From positions 22,453,631 to 22,517,630 of the forward strand of contig CM025849.1 of assembly GCA_003952965.2 (NCBI GenBank): a stretch of DNA of 64,000 bases, given 5' to 3'. The stretch's first letter is position 1; every line of letters begins with the position of its first letter. Of the stretch, positions 33,301-45,005 are shown piece by piece. A program made the position numbers and the translations under genes. Under the pieces are notes generated by a model. The model worked only from the letters and a program-made list of their open reading frames with translations, was not told the origin of the DNA and made no database searches. Origin of the DNA: Morella rubra. Taxonomy: Eukaryota > Streptophyta > Magnoliopsida > Fagales > Myricaceae.

Positions 33301-34432
33301 CACCCAACTGGCTACGCTCATTAAGCCATTCACCTGCAAGAGTTTTAATGGTATCAATACAAATAATCGGGTGTTGAGATCGGGGGTGGTTAGCCAGGTT
33401 ACTCTCGATTTCGCCTTCCATAGCATATCTTCCCTTTTCAGTTCTTCATTAAGAGCAGAGTGGATTTGATTTTCTCTCTCTCGCCAGTCATCTGTAGAAT
33501 GATCTTGTTGTACCAAATCAAGCTTTTCATATAGACTCTTAATATTGGATTGGATTCGGCCAAAAGAGTCGCGACTCCAAATCTTAAGAGCATTCCAAGT
33601 GGACTTGAGGCGTTCGCAAAGAGAAAATGCCAGGGAGCCATTACTGTTAATTCTCCTAGCGTCTTCAATCACCTTGGCACAATTCTTATCTCTAGTCCAA
33701 AAGGACTCGAAGCGAAATCGTCTGGGTCCGGCAGCGAGCTCCCCTTGGGTGTCCGGTTAAATCGGTGCATGGTCCGAAGCATTTCTAGGAAGATGGCGAA
33801 GGGCAGCTCGATTGAACAGAGTTCGCCAGTCGCCATTGGCCACTGCTCTGTCCAATCTTTCGAGAATTAAATCACGACCATATCGGCCATTGCACCATGT
33901 AAACGGAGTGCTCACAAATCCAATATCAATCAATCCCATATTTAACAGAAAATTTTGGAGGCCTCCAGTGGAGGATGACGCCACAGGACGACCCCCTTTC
34001 TTCTCGTGCTGAGATAAAGCGTTAAAATTCCCCATTAAGACCCAAGGACCCACAAACGCATTTCCAACACTCTAAATAACACCAAAAAGCAAGTTTATCA
34101 TTCCATTCAGTAGGCCCATATACAAAAGAGAACATCCAGGACTGTTCTGGAGGGTTAGATGGCACTACAACATTAATAAGATTAGCATTCACATGCACAA
34201 TCTAAAAAATAACCCCCTGCTTCCAACACAAAATCAACCCCCCCTTCGGACCAATCGGAGGACAATCAACGTAATGGGCATACCCCATACCTTGACGTCA
34301 AGCTTGAGCATTCCGAATTTTAGATTCCGCCAGAAAGATAACATCTGGGCTATGTCGGCGGACCATAGCCCGAAGGTTTCGAACTGCCGCAGGCCAAGCA
34401 AACCCACGATAGTTCCATCCAAGAGCTCTCAT
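30390..34432 (-). pseudogene. LINE ORF2: endonuclease, reverse transcriptase, zinc-binding region, RNase H
   Basis: The start ATG is at 34432, overlapping the ORF1 stop as ATGA. Order: an APE-type endonuclease with a start like MRALGWNYRG, then GNFNALS (about 34030; the usual Asp of GDFN is Asn here) and SDHAPI (about 33770). The RT fingers and palm follow, with APGPDGFFP (about 33140) and YRPISLCN (about 32955), and the catalytic box LLFADDAMLF at about 32405-32430. Then a zf-RVT-like block (CPLCQQAPETASHLFCQC, about 31180) and a C-terminal RNase H beginning KINFDATV (about 30825). Together these nick DNA and copy the LINE RNA at the target. Several frameshifts and stops make it inactive. 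A C-terminal RNase H is typical of plant L1 LINEs. Confidence 0.85.
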
Positions 34433-36480
34433 GGCAGAGAGGGGGGGGGGGGGGGGGGGGGTGGCATGATTTTTTGCACCTCCCCGGCCGTTTGAGTCTC
34501 CAAGCAGTTGTTAGCAATCCCATCTCCAGTGTGCAGCACCACAACTGCCTTCGTTCCCGTAATCGGTCGTCTCCCCTCAACAATGGATTTGCATGCTTGC
34601 TTCTTTGGAACTTGGGTTGTCTTCTGCTTTGATTTCGAGGAAGCCAACGTCTCTGCTGCATTGAACAAAACAGGCTCTTCCCGAATGGGCTTAGTAGTCT
34701 TAGGGTCCACAAAGGATCTTTTAGAACTTGGTAGCTCGTCTAATGCTGCTGGGCCTCTTTTATGGAACAGATCTGACGGAGCCAAGGTATTCTGGGGCTC
34801 CACCAACTCCACAGCACGTTTGAAAATAATGGGCCTCCTTAACTTGTACTGCGTTGGAGTTGTCGTCCCAGACGAAGTGATAACTTGCCCATTGGGCCCC
34901 AGAGAGGTCTGAGATGGGTCCTGGGTTTCCAGCACAATCTGGGTCCCCAAAGGCCCATTCAAACAAAGTGGGCCATCCGAGTCTTCGGCCACTGCACTAG
35001 CCGACCCGTCACTCCCGTCCACTGTCGTCTCACCAGCTCCTAACAGTACAATGTCTTCAGTCAGAGGTGCCTTTCCCTTATCACTCACTAGACTCTGGTA
35101 AAGCAGCTTCACTCTTCGGATTAGACAAAGCTTCAGTTGGCAGCTTTTTGAGACCCCCTAGACACAACACTTGGGTCTTTTTGCAGGTGATGGGTCGTGT
35201 GGACAACATTAAGTTGCCGCGATCAGACTGTAGTGCTGCAGGTACTACTGACACAACAGAACTCTTGGCTATTGTCCCATGGTCACCCGTGGAGTCAGCC
35301 CCTACCTCAGGATGGTTAATGAGAAGCACCGGTGCTGGGTCTGCCGACGATATAGGGAACATAGACGGCAGTGCGTCTCCCGAAAGAGCACCAGTCAACC
35401 TCTGCAGCTTGGTAGTAGCCTTCCAGGACTCCTCCCTACCAGACGTGAAAATTTTTCCATGCATCGACCGACCCATCTTGACATCCATATCTCCATGGTA
35501 GCCAATGAATGAAGAACCAACCATGAAACTAGGGCCATCTACTTTCATCCATGGGCCCAAGGGAGATTGCAGATTCTTTCCCTCTGCCTTCTCCATGCAA
35601 TTCGATGGGAACGGATTGCCTCCGAAGGCAAATTCGTCCGAATGACTGAATGAAGTTTCAGCCATCCAACGGTGGAAAATGCCAGAGTAGCTAGATGTGG
35701 GTCCCGGGCGGGACCCACACTGCTCGGTAATTCCACCATTGGATGGCTGAAACTCGATCATTAGGACGGATTTGCCTTCGGAGGCAATCTGTTCCCCAAT
35801 TCGATTGCATATGACCCAAATATCCACAAAAGTAACAAAAGCCAGATAAGCGTTCATATTTAAAAAAAATACGAATCAACTTACCAGGTGCACGATCTAG
35901 GTTGTAACCTGCTGGAATAGGAAGGAGCGTGTTAAGCAAGACACGAACTCTAATAAAAGGCACACACCATACCTTCTTCTCCACCTTGCCCTCAATCTCA
36001 AGAACTTCATCAATTGCATCGCCAATATACTTCACCATCAATTCGTTCAACCGATCTAACGGGAGTCCATGGATTTGGACCCATATAGGGACCGAATCAA
36101 GATTAATCTCCTGCCATGAAAGCCCAGCCGGCCACTTTTTTAACACTAGCAGGTAACCCTTTACATGCCAAGGTTGGCACTCTAGCACCTTATCTCGGTG
36201 CTCCATGGAACGAAATTCGAACAGGAAGGTATTTCTGGCTAGCTCACCAACTTCTAGATTGCTAGCAAATATCTAAGCTTTTTCGATGATGGTACGAATA
36301 ACATGCAGAGGAAAATCTCTCATGGCAATAATTTTGCCAATCAAAACAGCTCCTGAGGCTTCTTCAGCGCCAACAGGGTCGCTCCATGAGGGGGAAGGAG
36401 GAAAATCCCAATTCAGAGCTACTGTTTTACGGATGAGTTGTTCCAGTTCCTTTTCTTGTTCCAAAGGCTCCAAAACAATC
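34429..36480 (-). pseudogene. LINE ORF1: DUF4283-type protein with CCHC knuckle and proline-rich tail
   Basis: The protein contains a DUF4283-like region (CQPWHVKGYLLVLKKW near 36170, then PIWVQIHGLPLDRLNEL) and a zinc knuckle CYFCGYLGHMQSNW, where the last Cys of CX2CX4HX4C is Trp. A long low-complexity tail ends in about seven prolines encoded by the 21-base G run at 34441-34461. ORF1 proteins of plant LINEs bind RNA. An in-frame TAG (minus strand, near 36273) and a frameshift around 35860-35700 interrupt it. The true start is uncertain because the upstream frame stays open into the 5' edge. It ends at TGA 34431-34429, inside the ORF2 ATG. Confidence 0.75.
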
Positions 36481-37341
36481 AAACAAAACAGAGAATATGC
36501 AAATGGAAACGAGCAGAAGGTGAGCGTGGGAAAAAAGATTAGAGAAGCACCGATATATAACCACTCCACAGAGAGGAGACAAAGAGGACGAGGAAGGAAG
36601 CTATCAGACGACGCCGACATCAACATTTACATACATTATGGATAATCTAATCCCAAACTATCCATAACTTGGACAATTCAGAAATTAACAAAATAAATAT
36701 TAAATAAACTTCACGAAAAATTTGTTTGAATGGATTAATAGCCGTCCGCACCACAATAAACAAAAAGATGTCGCTTTGTGAATAAACATTTGCATGCCAT
36801 GCAGGCTGTCCGAATAATTTAAATTGCCAGAACACCGTTAGAACGCCTACAATAAACGTTCGGACTGTGATTGTCGAGTAATAGACCCTTCGACAACCAG
36901 ACACCACCAACCACTTTAATCTCCAAAAATAGTCGTTTTACATAATCATTTTTGCACCCAATCAATATCAAACATCCTTCTAAGCTACCAAAAGCATTAA
37001 ACAATCAACAATCAAGCAAAACAACATATTTTTACTCGTAGCCCACCAAAACCGTAAAACACCGTACCTCTCAAAGTTTCCAAATCCCAAAGATGTGCTC
37101 CAATCCACCCAAAGTTTGAGCAATCTATGTATGACCCTCCTCCTCAATGATTCAAATGACTCTTCAAGAAAAAATTCGAGCTAAGACAAATTGGAGATGA
37201 TTTTTATCAGTTTTTGGGAAAGTTGTGAAATGAACGTACAATTTCTGGGTTTCAGCCTCTTAACTCCTCGAAATAAAACAAGCATCACGTTGTTGGAACA
37301 TCTGTTTTGATGAGTCAATCAAAACGTTTAGTTTCTCACAA

Positions 37342-38375
37342 AATATGGATGAACCTTGTGTCTATAAGAAGGTTAGTGGGAGTGCTATCACCATTTTGGT
37401 TCTTTATGCGAATGACATACTATTCATTGGGAATGATGTAAGGGCTTTGTCATTTGTGAAAATGTGGTTGTCTAACCAATTTTCAATGAAAGACCTTGGG
37501 GAAGCATCCTACATACTCGGGATCAAAGTGTTTAGAGACTGAAAGAAGAGATTATTGGGTCTTTCACAGGTCAATTATATTGACAGGATATTGGCTAGAT
37601 TTAGCATGGTAAATTCCAAGAAAGAGTTTCTACCCTTTAGACATGGAATTCATCTCTCTAAGCAGATGTGTCCAAAAACACTTGAAGAAAGAGAGAAGAT
37701 GAGTAACTGCCATTATGCTTCGGCTGTAGGAGTCTCATGTATGTTATGCTTTGTAGACCTGATATCAGTCACGCAGTTAGCGTTGTGAGTAGATACCAAT
37801 CCAATCCAGGTCCAGAACATTGGTCAGCAGTGAAACATATCCTCTGGTATTTGAGAAATACAAAACACTATTTCTTAGTGTATGACAGTGAGGATCTGAC
37901 TGTCCAGGGATATACAAATTCGGATTTTCAATCAGACATTGATGATAGAAGATCAACATCTGGATTTGTGTTCCTTCTTGGGAAAAGAGCATTCAGTTGG
38001 AGAAGTTTCAAGCAAAGTACTACTGCTGATTCTACAACTGAGGCAGAATATGTTGCTGCAAGTGAAGCTGCAAAGGAAGCTGTGTGGATTCGCAAGTTCA
38101 TTCAAGAACTTGAAGTTGTCCCTTCGATTGAGGCACCTATTCCCTTATACTGCGATAACAATGGTGCAATTGCACAGGCAGTGGAACCAAGGTCTCATCA
38201 AAGGACAAAGCACATAGAACGTCGTTTTCACCTAATACGTGATATCATATCCAAAGGTGATGTCACAATGGTGAAGGTTGCATCAGCTGATCCATTTACA
38301 AAGCCTTTATCTCAGAAAGTGTTTGAGAAACATATTAAGGATATGGGTTTGAGATATATGTATGATTGGGTTTGA
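37342..38375 (+). pseudogene. 3' part of a third copia polyprotein (RT end and RNase H)
   Basis: 5'-truncated: it enters in RT (MDEPCVYKKVSGSAI), with the catalytic box as YANDILFIG where YVDD is usual, a stop near 37540 and a frame change near 37740. RNase H carries GYTNSDFQSDIDDRRSTSG (about 37913) and YCDNNGAIAQA (about 38150). The frame ends DMGLRYMYDWV with TGA at 38373. The DSTTEAEYVAASEAAKEAVWI and PIPLYCDNNG motifs suggest a Tork/TAR-like lineage (tentative). Gag, protease and integrase are absent. Confidence 0.82.
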
Positions 38376-39141
38376 CGTTTTGTTTTTTCCTTTATTATTT
38401 GATAATAAAATTTATTTGTTTTTCACATATATTATTGTTGTTATGGGTTTATACGTAACATGAGATGTTATGTATGTAAATTTGTTCAGGTAACATTGTA
38501 GAAAAATCATGCTAGAGATTAATGAATCAAAGGCAGGGAATAATGATTTTTCAGTTCCTTGTAAGCCTGAAATTGTTCTAGACTTTTGTACCATAAAGTC
38601 TACACTTGTTGTGCGGAGAATGATTGATTCCATCATTGAGGTATGACCTTAAGCAGACAAATGAGTGTCATGTAACAAGTACATACACTGAATAGGATCC
38701 GATTAAAAACCTTTTGGAATGATCACTGTCAGGTTAAAGGTTGTTCTATCACAATTCGGTATTGTCCTTAGACCTAAGAGGTTTGTATTTATTCATGATT
38801 TATGTACACATACTTTGACGTTGTCAACCGGTGATGTCCATTCAGGACTATATACGGACATGTTGGGATTGTGTGCATGATGGATGAGTTATATGAATGC
38901 TCAACAAGGAATCCACCAGTCTCTTGGAGAGACAGTATATTCAGTTAGTGTTCATATAAGAGTTGGACCAAAAGAAATCCGGCCAGTGTGTTTTACAAAA
39001 CTATTTTATGAATACATAAAAGTATATTATATATATTTCAAAATTGTTTTGTGGTCCAACTGAGTTGTGAACTAAGAAATCAAAGTTTAGATGAGATAGG
39101 GACATGACGGTGATATTTGGTTCTGAGGGCAAGTGGGAGAT
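38376..39141 (+). other. 3' untranslated region and polypurine tract of the third copia element
   Basis: No gene. The sequence runs from the polyprotein stop to the purine tract AAGTGGGAGA (39131-39140), just before the LTR start at 39142. Confidence 0.65.
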
Positions 39142-39767
39142 TGTTAGAATTATGTGCCCTCGATAACCAAATAATTAATCCAGTCCTAATATCTCATATG
39201 GAAAATAGTTTGGTGGAAGGAATTAATTGTATGTAAAGGGGCATATTTGCAATAATCTCAAATTTCAGGGGTCAATTACAATATGTTGATGGACTTGATT
39301 GTAATTAGTAGAAGCCCTAATTTTATTAGAAGAAGAGTTCTTCAGTTTAATCCTACGGCTGGAATTTGAGATCCCTAAGGATCCTATGTCTTATGCTCTC
39401 TCTAGGGTTTCCCAAGGCCTATAAATATAACTGTTATATTCAAGGGGTTGGCCATCAGAACCTATTAGAGAAATTGACATAAATCCTTAGGAGGCCAAAA
39501 TCTCCTGTCTTCCGGCCTGAAGGCTTGGGTTTACCAGGGGTTGGTCATCCTAAAAAGAGAGAGTGACATAAATCCTTTAGGAGGCAACACATCTGAGTTG
39601 CTGTTATGAATTGCTGGAGCTTTGGATTGGATCGTAAAGCGGCTTGAAGTTTGTGGATTCCTGAATTCCTATATCAGGTAGGTAATCAAATCCGCAATTG
39701 CAATTATAATCCTATTGATGTTTTGTTGAAAACATATTTGTTTTAGTTTAATTCCGCATAAACTATC
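39142..39767 (+). repeat. Probable 3' LTR of the third copia element
   Basis: It starts TGTTAGAATTATG directly after the purine tract. The end is set tentatively at AACTATCA (39767) after TTCCGCAT. No partner LTR is in the window, so the right limit is a guess. Confidence 0.55.
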
Positions 39768-40986
39768 ATCATCTACTACTCAATAATGACGGTTGCACTC
39801 CCTAGTGATTGGTACCGTCACCCATTGCCATTGATTCCATTGATGCAGATACCATGCTCATTTGATATCATTGATGCATAGTTTTCATACAATTTCATGT
39901 CATACAAATTTCCTCGTTATCTTTTACTAATCATGTGTATTTTATCTTATTTAGAAGCATTTGATGCACATGGCTATTATTTAATCATATTTGCATATCT
40001 TGTATTTTATTTCTAAATAAATAATTTAATCATGTTCTAAAATCAGTAAGCAATCAAGAATTCTAGAAATTTTATGAATTTATACTAAGGCAAGTCCAAC
40101 AACTTATATAGTTAAAACATGTTATCTCATTTGGGTATTTCTAGTCTAATGAGGACCTAAACTTGGGCTTCACTTGTGAGCTCACATCCTACCATGTTTT
40201 ATGAGTTATCAAGCCCATTTAAGTCAACCCAAGCAGTAGAAATGAAGCACAACCCGTTTTGCTGTAAAAGGACCCGTTTTAGTTATAAAAAAAAAACTTC
40301 ATTTTAACAGGGAACTTCAAATGCTAATAACTTTCTCATCTTTAACTCTGTTTTACCTGAAATTTTAACCATAGGGTCGTAACACTAACTAGTATTAACC
40401 CTCCAAATTTGTGACAAAAAGAGGTCGTTTTGTACATGCGATAACCCTCTAAGGACACTGTCTTCACAGAACAATCAAAACTAGCCTAAGTGTCATATCC
40501 AATTTGCTTTTTCTTCATTTTTCAAATAATCTCTTGCATGCAAACCATCATATATGCTCATAATACTCCTTAAAACATCCAGCAACCATGCCATGCATAT
40601 ATGTTTCCATTGGATCACATAGAAATCATCCTGAGACATCTAAAATTAAGTTTAACAATAGCTACCTTTATTTGTGCTATTTTCTCACATCTAAGCATTC
40701 TAAGAAACACATTTAGCATGACTATAGATTCTAGATCCCAACCTAGCATGTTTCTGCTCTCATTTCATAAAAATGCCAACTATCATCACCAAATAGCAAC
40801 TACCCCTTACCTCTTCATCTCTTTGACTCTTTGATGATTTCTTTGAGTAACAAAACCTAGATCAAGCTTGCTGTTAGCATCAATAACCAAAATAAGAACC
40901 TCAGAATAGCAAATCTCAAGATACCTCAATCTCTTTGGGACTTTTCATCAAAAATTCTTCTTTTTCTTCTCTCTAGGGGGTGAAAG
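39768..40986. other. Unassigned sequence, possibly an LTR interior
   Basis: No credible gene. Because it leads towards the LTR-like repeat at 41471-41971, part may be the interior of the same long LTR on the minus strand, but I have no second copy to prove it. Confidence 0.35.
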
Positions 40987-41290
40987 TTTAAATAACAACC
41001 CAAGAGGGGGTGAATTGGGTTTTAATAAATTTTAGGCTAAATTACTCTGTACGTCCCTGGGGTTTGACCTTTTTCCAGTTTGGTCCTCAGGGTTCGATTT
41101 TCCCTAAAAAGCATCCCTGGGGTGAGGACCCATTACCAAATAGATCCTGCGTCAACTCATTGGACGGAAATGCACACGTGGCTAACAGTTTACATGTGGG
41201 AATTGATAGCTGGATTTTTAAAAAAATCTTGCCCAATCACAATGTGACACGTGTTAGTATAATAAATAAAAAATATTTTAAAAAATAAAC
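40987..41290. repeat. SIRE LTR scrap followed by one arm of a MITE-like element
   Basis: 40987-41034 (TAAATAACAACCCAAGAGG and on) matches the inner end of the SIRE LTR at 7050-7100. 41036-41290 begins GGCTAAATTACTCTG and has the GTCCCTGGGGTTTGACC phrase common in plant Mutator-like or foldback small elements. Only one arm is present. Confidence 0.5.
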
Positions 41291-41351
41291 AAATCTAAAA
41301 TTAAAATTAAAAAAAAAAACCCGGATCGGGGGGGACCCCTGATCCTTTCCC

Positions 41352-41449
41352 GGTGGAGGACCCCTCCACCAGCCAATTATGGCCGCCCAGAACTGGGCGG
41401 CCAGTGGAGGGAGGAGGACTCCCTCCTCCACCCCGAGTGGTGCTCGGGG
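41352..41449. repeat. Cluster of GC-rich perfect hairpins
   Basis: Consecutive inverted repeats: GGTGGAGG/CCTCCACC (41352-41370), GGCCGCCCA/TGGGCGGCC around GAAC (41381-41402), an imperfect GTGGAGG pair (41404-41431), and CCCCGAG/CTCGGGG (41431-41449). They stand in otherwise AT-rich DNA. The origin is unknown; probably the core of a transposable element. Confidence 0.75.
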
Positions 41450-41470
41450 GCGGCTGGGGGACCTCCCCCA

Positions 41471-41971
41471 TCAAGCCCAAACGCATTAAAACCCTATTTT
41501 CCAAACCAATGTTATCTAATTAATGCAAAAATTCTCAAAAATAATCCTAAGACACATGGCTAAGCTAGAACATATCCTATTGGCTTAGTAATTAAGTAAC
41601 TAACACAACTCTACGCAAAAAATTGAAGAAAATTGAGTTTAAAGAGGTTATTAGGGCAAAAACCATGAAATAATAGTATTTTAAAATTTTTCTGCGTAAT
41701 AAATCATTTTTTTTAAAAAACTTTAAGGTACTAAATGAGTAAAATATGTTACTAAGTTGAAGATCTTGAAAAGAGATGAAAGAAGAAATTTTTCTCACAA
41801 TTTTTGGCATTTCCTAGGTATTTTTTTCCTATTTTAAAACTAATAAAATAACTAATCAAAAAAATAATAAATAAATTTATTTTAAAATTTAATTGCTCAC
41901 TTTAAGATAATTAATGACGTTTAAAAGGTCGGAGTATTACACCTGAACACAAGGTAGGGCGGCTAGGCAAG
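41471..41971 (-). repeat. Dispersed LTR-like repeat, copy 2
   Basis: Matches 8726-9221. On the minus strand the inner point reads TGTAATACTCCGACC. It ends 44 bp before CACTA-2. Confidence 0.6.
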
Positions 41972-42839
41972 TTGAAACTAAGCTTTAGACCAAATGCTAT
42001 ACCTAGAGGGGGTGACACTACAAGAAAAATGACTCTGAGTGTAAAAAAAATGTCACCCAAAGTGCTATTTTTGTCACCAAAGGTTTTAGGTGACAAAACT
42101 AAGTTATCACCCGGTTTGTCACCTAAAGCTTGTCAGCAAAGGTTTTAAGTGACAATTTCTGTGTTTTGTCACACGAAACCGTCCAGACGGACAAATAAAT
42201 TGTTCAGACGGTTTTCTCCTATTTTGATGAAATACAAAATCGTCATGCCTTGTATCTTCCATCCGTTCGCACGAGAGGTGCAAATGGTTGGTCCAATATG
42301 ACGAAATACATTTTGTCATGGATCATACATGCGCACATTGATACGAAACCGTCGTAACGGTTGTATATTCCTGTCCGAACGCCAACATAAAGGCGTCTGC
42401 ACTATTGTTTCATTAATGATGAAATAGTTTTTTTTCACCTTCAAACACTGTTTGAACACCAACATCGACGGTTCGGATGCTTATTCAGTTGACTCTGTTC
42501 AAACGTGTTTTGTATGTTCAGACAGTCTGTAAATAAAAGACCGTGTGGATGAAGGAACCGCCGTTCGAACATGAGAGCGTGCGGACTGTTAGTCAAGCGT
42601 GCGCAAGTTTCATTAGACAACAACCGTTTGGACGTCCTTTTTACCGTTCAAACAGTTTTTTACGTATTTGAATTAATTTAATTAAAAATTAAAAAATTAT
42701 TTGCAAATAATATAAATAAAAAGATATTCAATACTTGTAATACAGTAAAATGTCTACAAATATGCAATTGTCATTAAAAGTAAAAAAATTCATAATCGAT
42801 AAGTACTAATAAAGTGTGAAAATACATAAATCTACCCAA

Positions 42840-43345
42840 ATTTTTGTTTGGGTGTCGTACGGGATTGCAGCTATTTGATCTGCTCCATCATCTGCTCACG
42901 CATATATTATTCCATTAGTTGCATCCTCTGTTCTTACTGTTAGGTTCCTTTGCTGCTCCTGCATCATCTTCTGATGCTCTTTGTCTTTCTTCCATTTCTG
43001 CTCTAACATCATCTGCATCAGCTCTTCGTCTTTCTTCCGCTGCTGCTCCTCATCATCTATTGAATTCTCACATCGTCTGCTCCATATCTGACCATTTGAC
43101 CAGAAGCGCTTCATATTCCATCTGTCTAGCCCTCATCTTTCAATTTCTAATTTGGCCTCCTCCAATCTCCAAATCAACGGACGATGCTGATGAAGATGAT
43201 CCAATGTACTGAACGGCCTAAACCTCGCACGTAACCCGCTTTCGTCCCCAACACCGAAAATCTCCACTTCAGTGTATGACTTTCCCTTTGACTCAAACTG
43301 CCATTTCCCTGATGAAATGGGGTGGGGATGTGCGATATGCATCAT
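42840..43345 (-). pseudogene. C-terminal remnant of a Ptta/En/Spm-type transposase
   Basis: Minus strand: a stretch with SGKWQFESKGKSYTEVEIFG, then a charged helix containing EEAKLEIER and MEYEALLVKWSDMEQTM, then a Glu/Gln/Lys-rich coiled coil (DEEQQRKKDEELMQMM) across a frameshift. This tail layout is characteristic of the plant Ptta/En/Spm (Transposase_24) family from memory, whose members bind element ends. It sits about 0.8 kb inside the left terminus. The N-terminal part is missing. Confidence 0.6.
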
Positions 43346-43399
43346 CTGTCCAAATGCCCCTTATTGCAATGGTCCTTTTGACATATCTTCTGCACATAT

Positions 43400-44480
43400 T
43401 CTGTGCAAATGATGCTAAAAGGAATAAATCATGCTCTCACAATATCTGACCATTTAGCGTAAGCTAATTTGGCCTCCTCCAATCTTTATGCTGATGAAGA
43501 TGATCCAATTACTTAAACCTTAATTCGTCTTTGAAAATCTCCACTTCGAACTCAACTGCCACATAAGTGATAACGAATGTGATGCATCTTCTGATGTTGA
43601 GTATGCTATGATCAGATTGTACCAATGTGTTTAAGCACTAACAAGGAAAAAATATCCTTTGTCTTGATAGAAACAATTGACCTCGATTTCAAAGGAAAAT
43701 GCCGTAACTCTTTTTGAGGAACCTTTGAATTGCTATTCTGACTGTATTTCCACCTCGATGTCTCACACACTGGACGCTCTTGTAACTCGCTATGCTCCTT
43801 TAAAAACAGTACACAGTCATTTAACCACGCATGTATATTATCGTAGCTGAATCCTAAATTCTTTCTTAACTTTTTCGCCTAATAATAAGATTTAGGAAGT
43901 GTCTTGCAACCTTGGCTTCAAAAGAAAATGTTGCAGCACTTTGGAAGGACCTCACTCTTGGTGTTACCGCATATTTGTTACCGTTTGTCTTGACAGAAAC
44001 AATCGTTGCAACCTCGATTTTAAAGGAAACTACTGCAACTCTTTTTGAGGAACCTTTGATTTGCTATTCTAACTATATTTCCACCTCGATGTCTCATACA
44101 CTGGATACTCTTGTAACTCGCTGTGCTCCTTCCAAAACATTACACAGTCATTTAAGCATGCATGTACGTTATCGTAGCTAAATCCTAAATTATTTCTTAA
44201 CTTTTTCACCTAATAAAAAGATTTAGAAAGTGTCTTGCAACCTTGGTTTCAAAAGAAAATGTTGCAGCACTTTTTGAGGAACCTTTGATTTGCTATTCTG
44301 ACTGTACTTCTACCTCAATGTCTCACACATCGGACACTCTTGTAATTCACTGTGCTCCTTCCAAAATAGTACACAGTCATTTAAGCACGCATGTATGTTA
44401 TCGTAGTTAAATCCTAAATTCTTTCTTAACTTTTTTGCCTCATGATAAGATTTAGGAAGTGTCTCCCCCTCCGGTAGTGC
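43400..44480 (-). repeat. Tandem partial duplications of transposase sequence
   Basis: A block starting TTTTTGAGGAACCTTTG occurs at about 43712, 44042 and 44270, each followed by the same text ending near GATTTAGGAAGTGTC. The block encodes part of the TNP2 N-terminal region on the minus strand. A shorter copy of 43143-43205 (TTTGGCCTCCTCCAATCT and on) recurs near 43460. Spacings of about 330 and 228 bp show unequal units. This part of the element was rearranged by repeated local duplication. Confidence 0.7.
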
Positions 44481-45005
44481 ATCTTTTATCATAAAGTAAC
44501 CTCACAATGAATGACAACTTCGAGTACTTCTTACATCCGAGATTCAACCCTCGCTCAGCATCCCCCCACAACTTGGTATACATTGAAAACCTATCTCTAA
44601 ACCCCGACTCGACCGTTTCAGTACCCAGCATATTTTGACTAGTGTTCCCATCAACCCCTGCTCTTGCCTCAAAATCTTCTAACATGTCTCGCATATCATC
44701 ATTTATTTTTCCTCAGAATCCTCACTGCACGGTTTAGGTTCTAAAGTCACTACTCAGTTAAATACTTCTGAAATCGACTCTCCGTGAAATACCCAATGAG
44801 TGTAACTCTGGTTAAACCCAATTATAAATAAATGATCCTGAATCTCATCTACCCGTTTGAACAACACATTCTTACATCTCTTACATGGGCATCTTATTAG
44901 TCCACGACTATCTGCATAACTACGGCAACACTTATAAAATCTCGAACACCATCACTATACTTCACTTTTGAGTCTATCAGCCTCATAAATCCAGCTCTTA
45001 TCCAT
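44310..45005 (-). pseudogene. TNP2-type CACTA transposase, N-terminal remnant
   Basis: On the minus strand the frame opens at ATG 45005 with MDKSWI, the classic start of plant CACTA TNP2 proteins (Transpos_assoc domain), and continues with a Cys-rich patch and VTLIGYFTES-like text (family SYTHWVFHGES). Then come the frames 44694-44452 and 44492-44310, with LPKSYHEAKKLRKNLGF and HACLNDCVLFWKEH, the entry of the Transposase_21 domain. TNP2 cuts and joins CACTA ends. The catalytic part is absent and replaced by duplicated blocks, so it is dead. Confidence 0.78.

Larger units (their letters stand above)
30330..36615 (-). mobile_element. Plant L1-type LINE, near full length
   Basis: On the minus strand it runs from about 36615 to an A-rich tail at 30330-30362 (AAGAAAAAAGGAAAAG type). 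ORF1 (about 36480-34429) and ORF2 (34432 to about 30390) are both recognisable but broken. Its flanks are CACTA-1 sequence, but they correspond to distant parts of CACTA-2 (about 51430 on the left, 45330 on the right). No convincing target duplication was found, so the 5' limit is approximate. Confidence 0.82.
29024..37300 (-). mobile_element. CACTA-1: truncated En/Spm-type element (hosts a LINE)
   Basis: The left end CACTACAACAAAATAGG at 29024 is a CACTA terminus, followed by the GTCACC/TGTCA-rich subterminal sequence also seen in CACTA-2. 29640-30330 aligns with 49300-51440 of CACTA-2 and carries the same small gene. After the LINE, 36630 to about 37080 aligns with 45330-45830 of CACTA-2. 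No right terminus (GTAGTG) was found before copia sequence starts near 37340, so the right limit is approximate. Confidence 0.75.

Noticed and set aside
34508..34912. Plus-strand ORFs of 100-144 codons across 34193-35512
   Set aside because: They are antisense to LINE ORF1, which has the recognisable domain and knuckle on the minus strand.
30320..36663. AAACTATTC left and AAACTATCC right of the LINE as a target duplication
   Set aside because: The right copy lies inside sequence that aligns with CACTA-2 (about 45365), so it predates the LINE. The apparent match is coincidental.
42900..43210. Plus-strand Ser/Ala-rich 97-codon ORF
   Set aside because: It is the complement of the Glu/Gln/Lys-rich coiled coil of the Ptta-like remnant.
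43912..44181. 89-codon plus-strand ORF in CACTA-2
   Set aside because: It covers duplicated TNP2 blocks read on the wrong strand.
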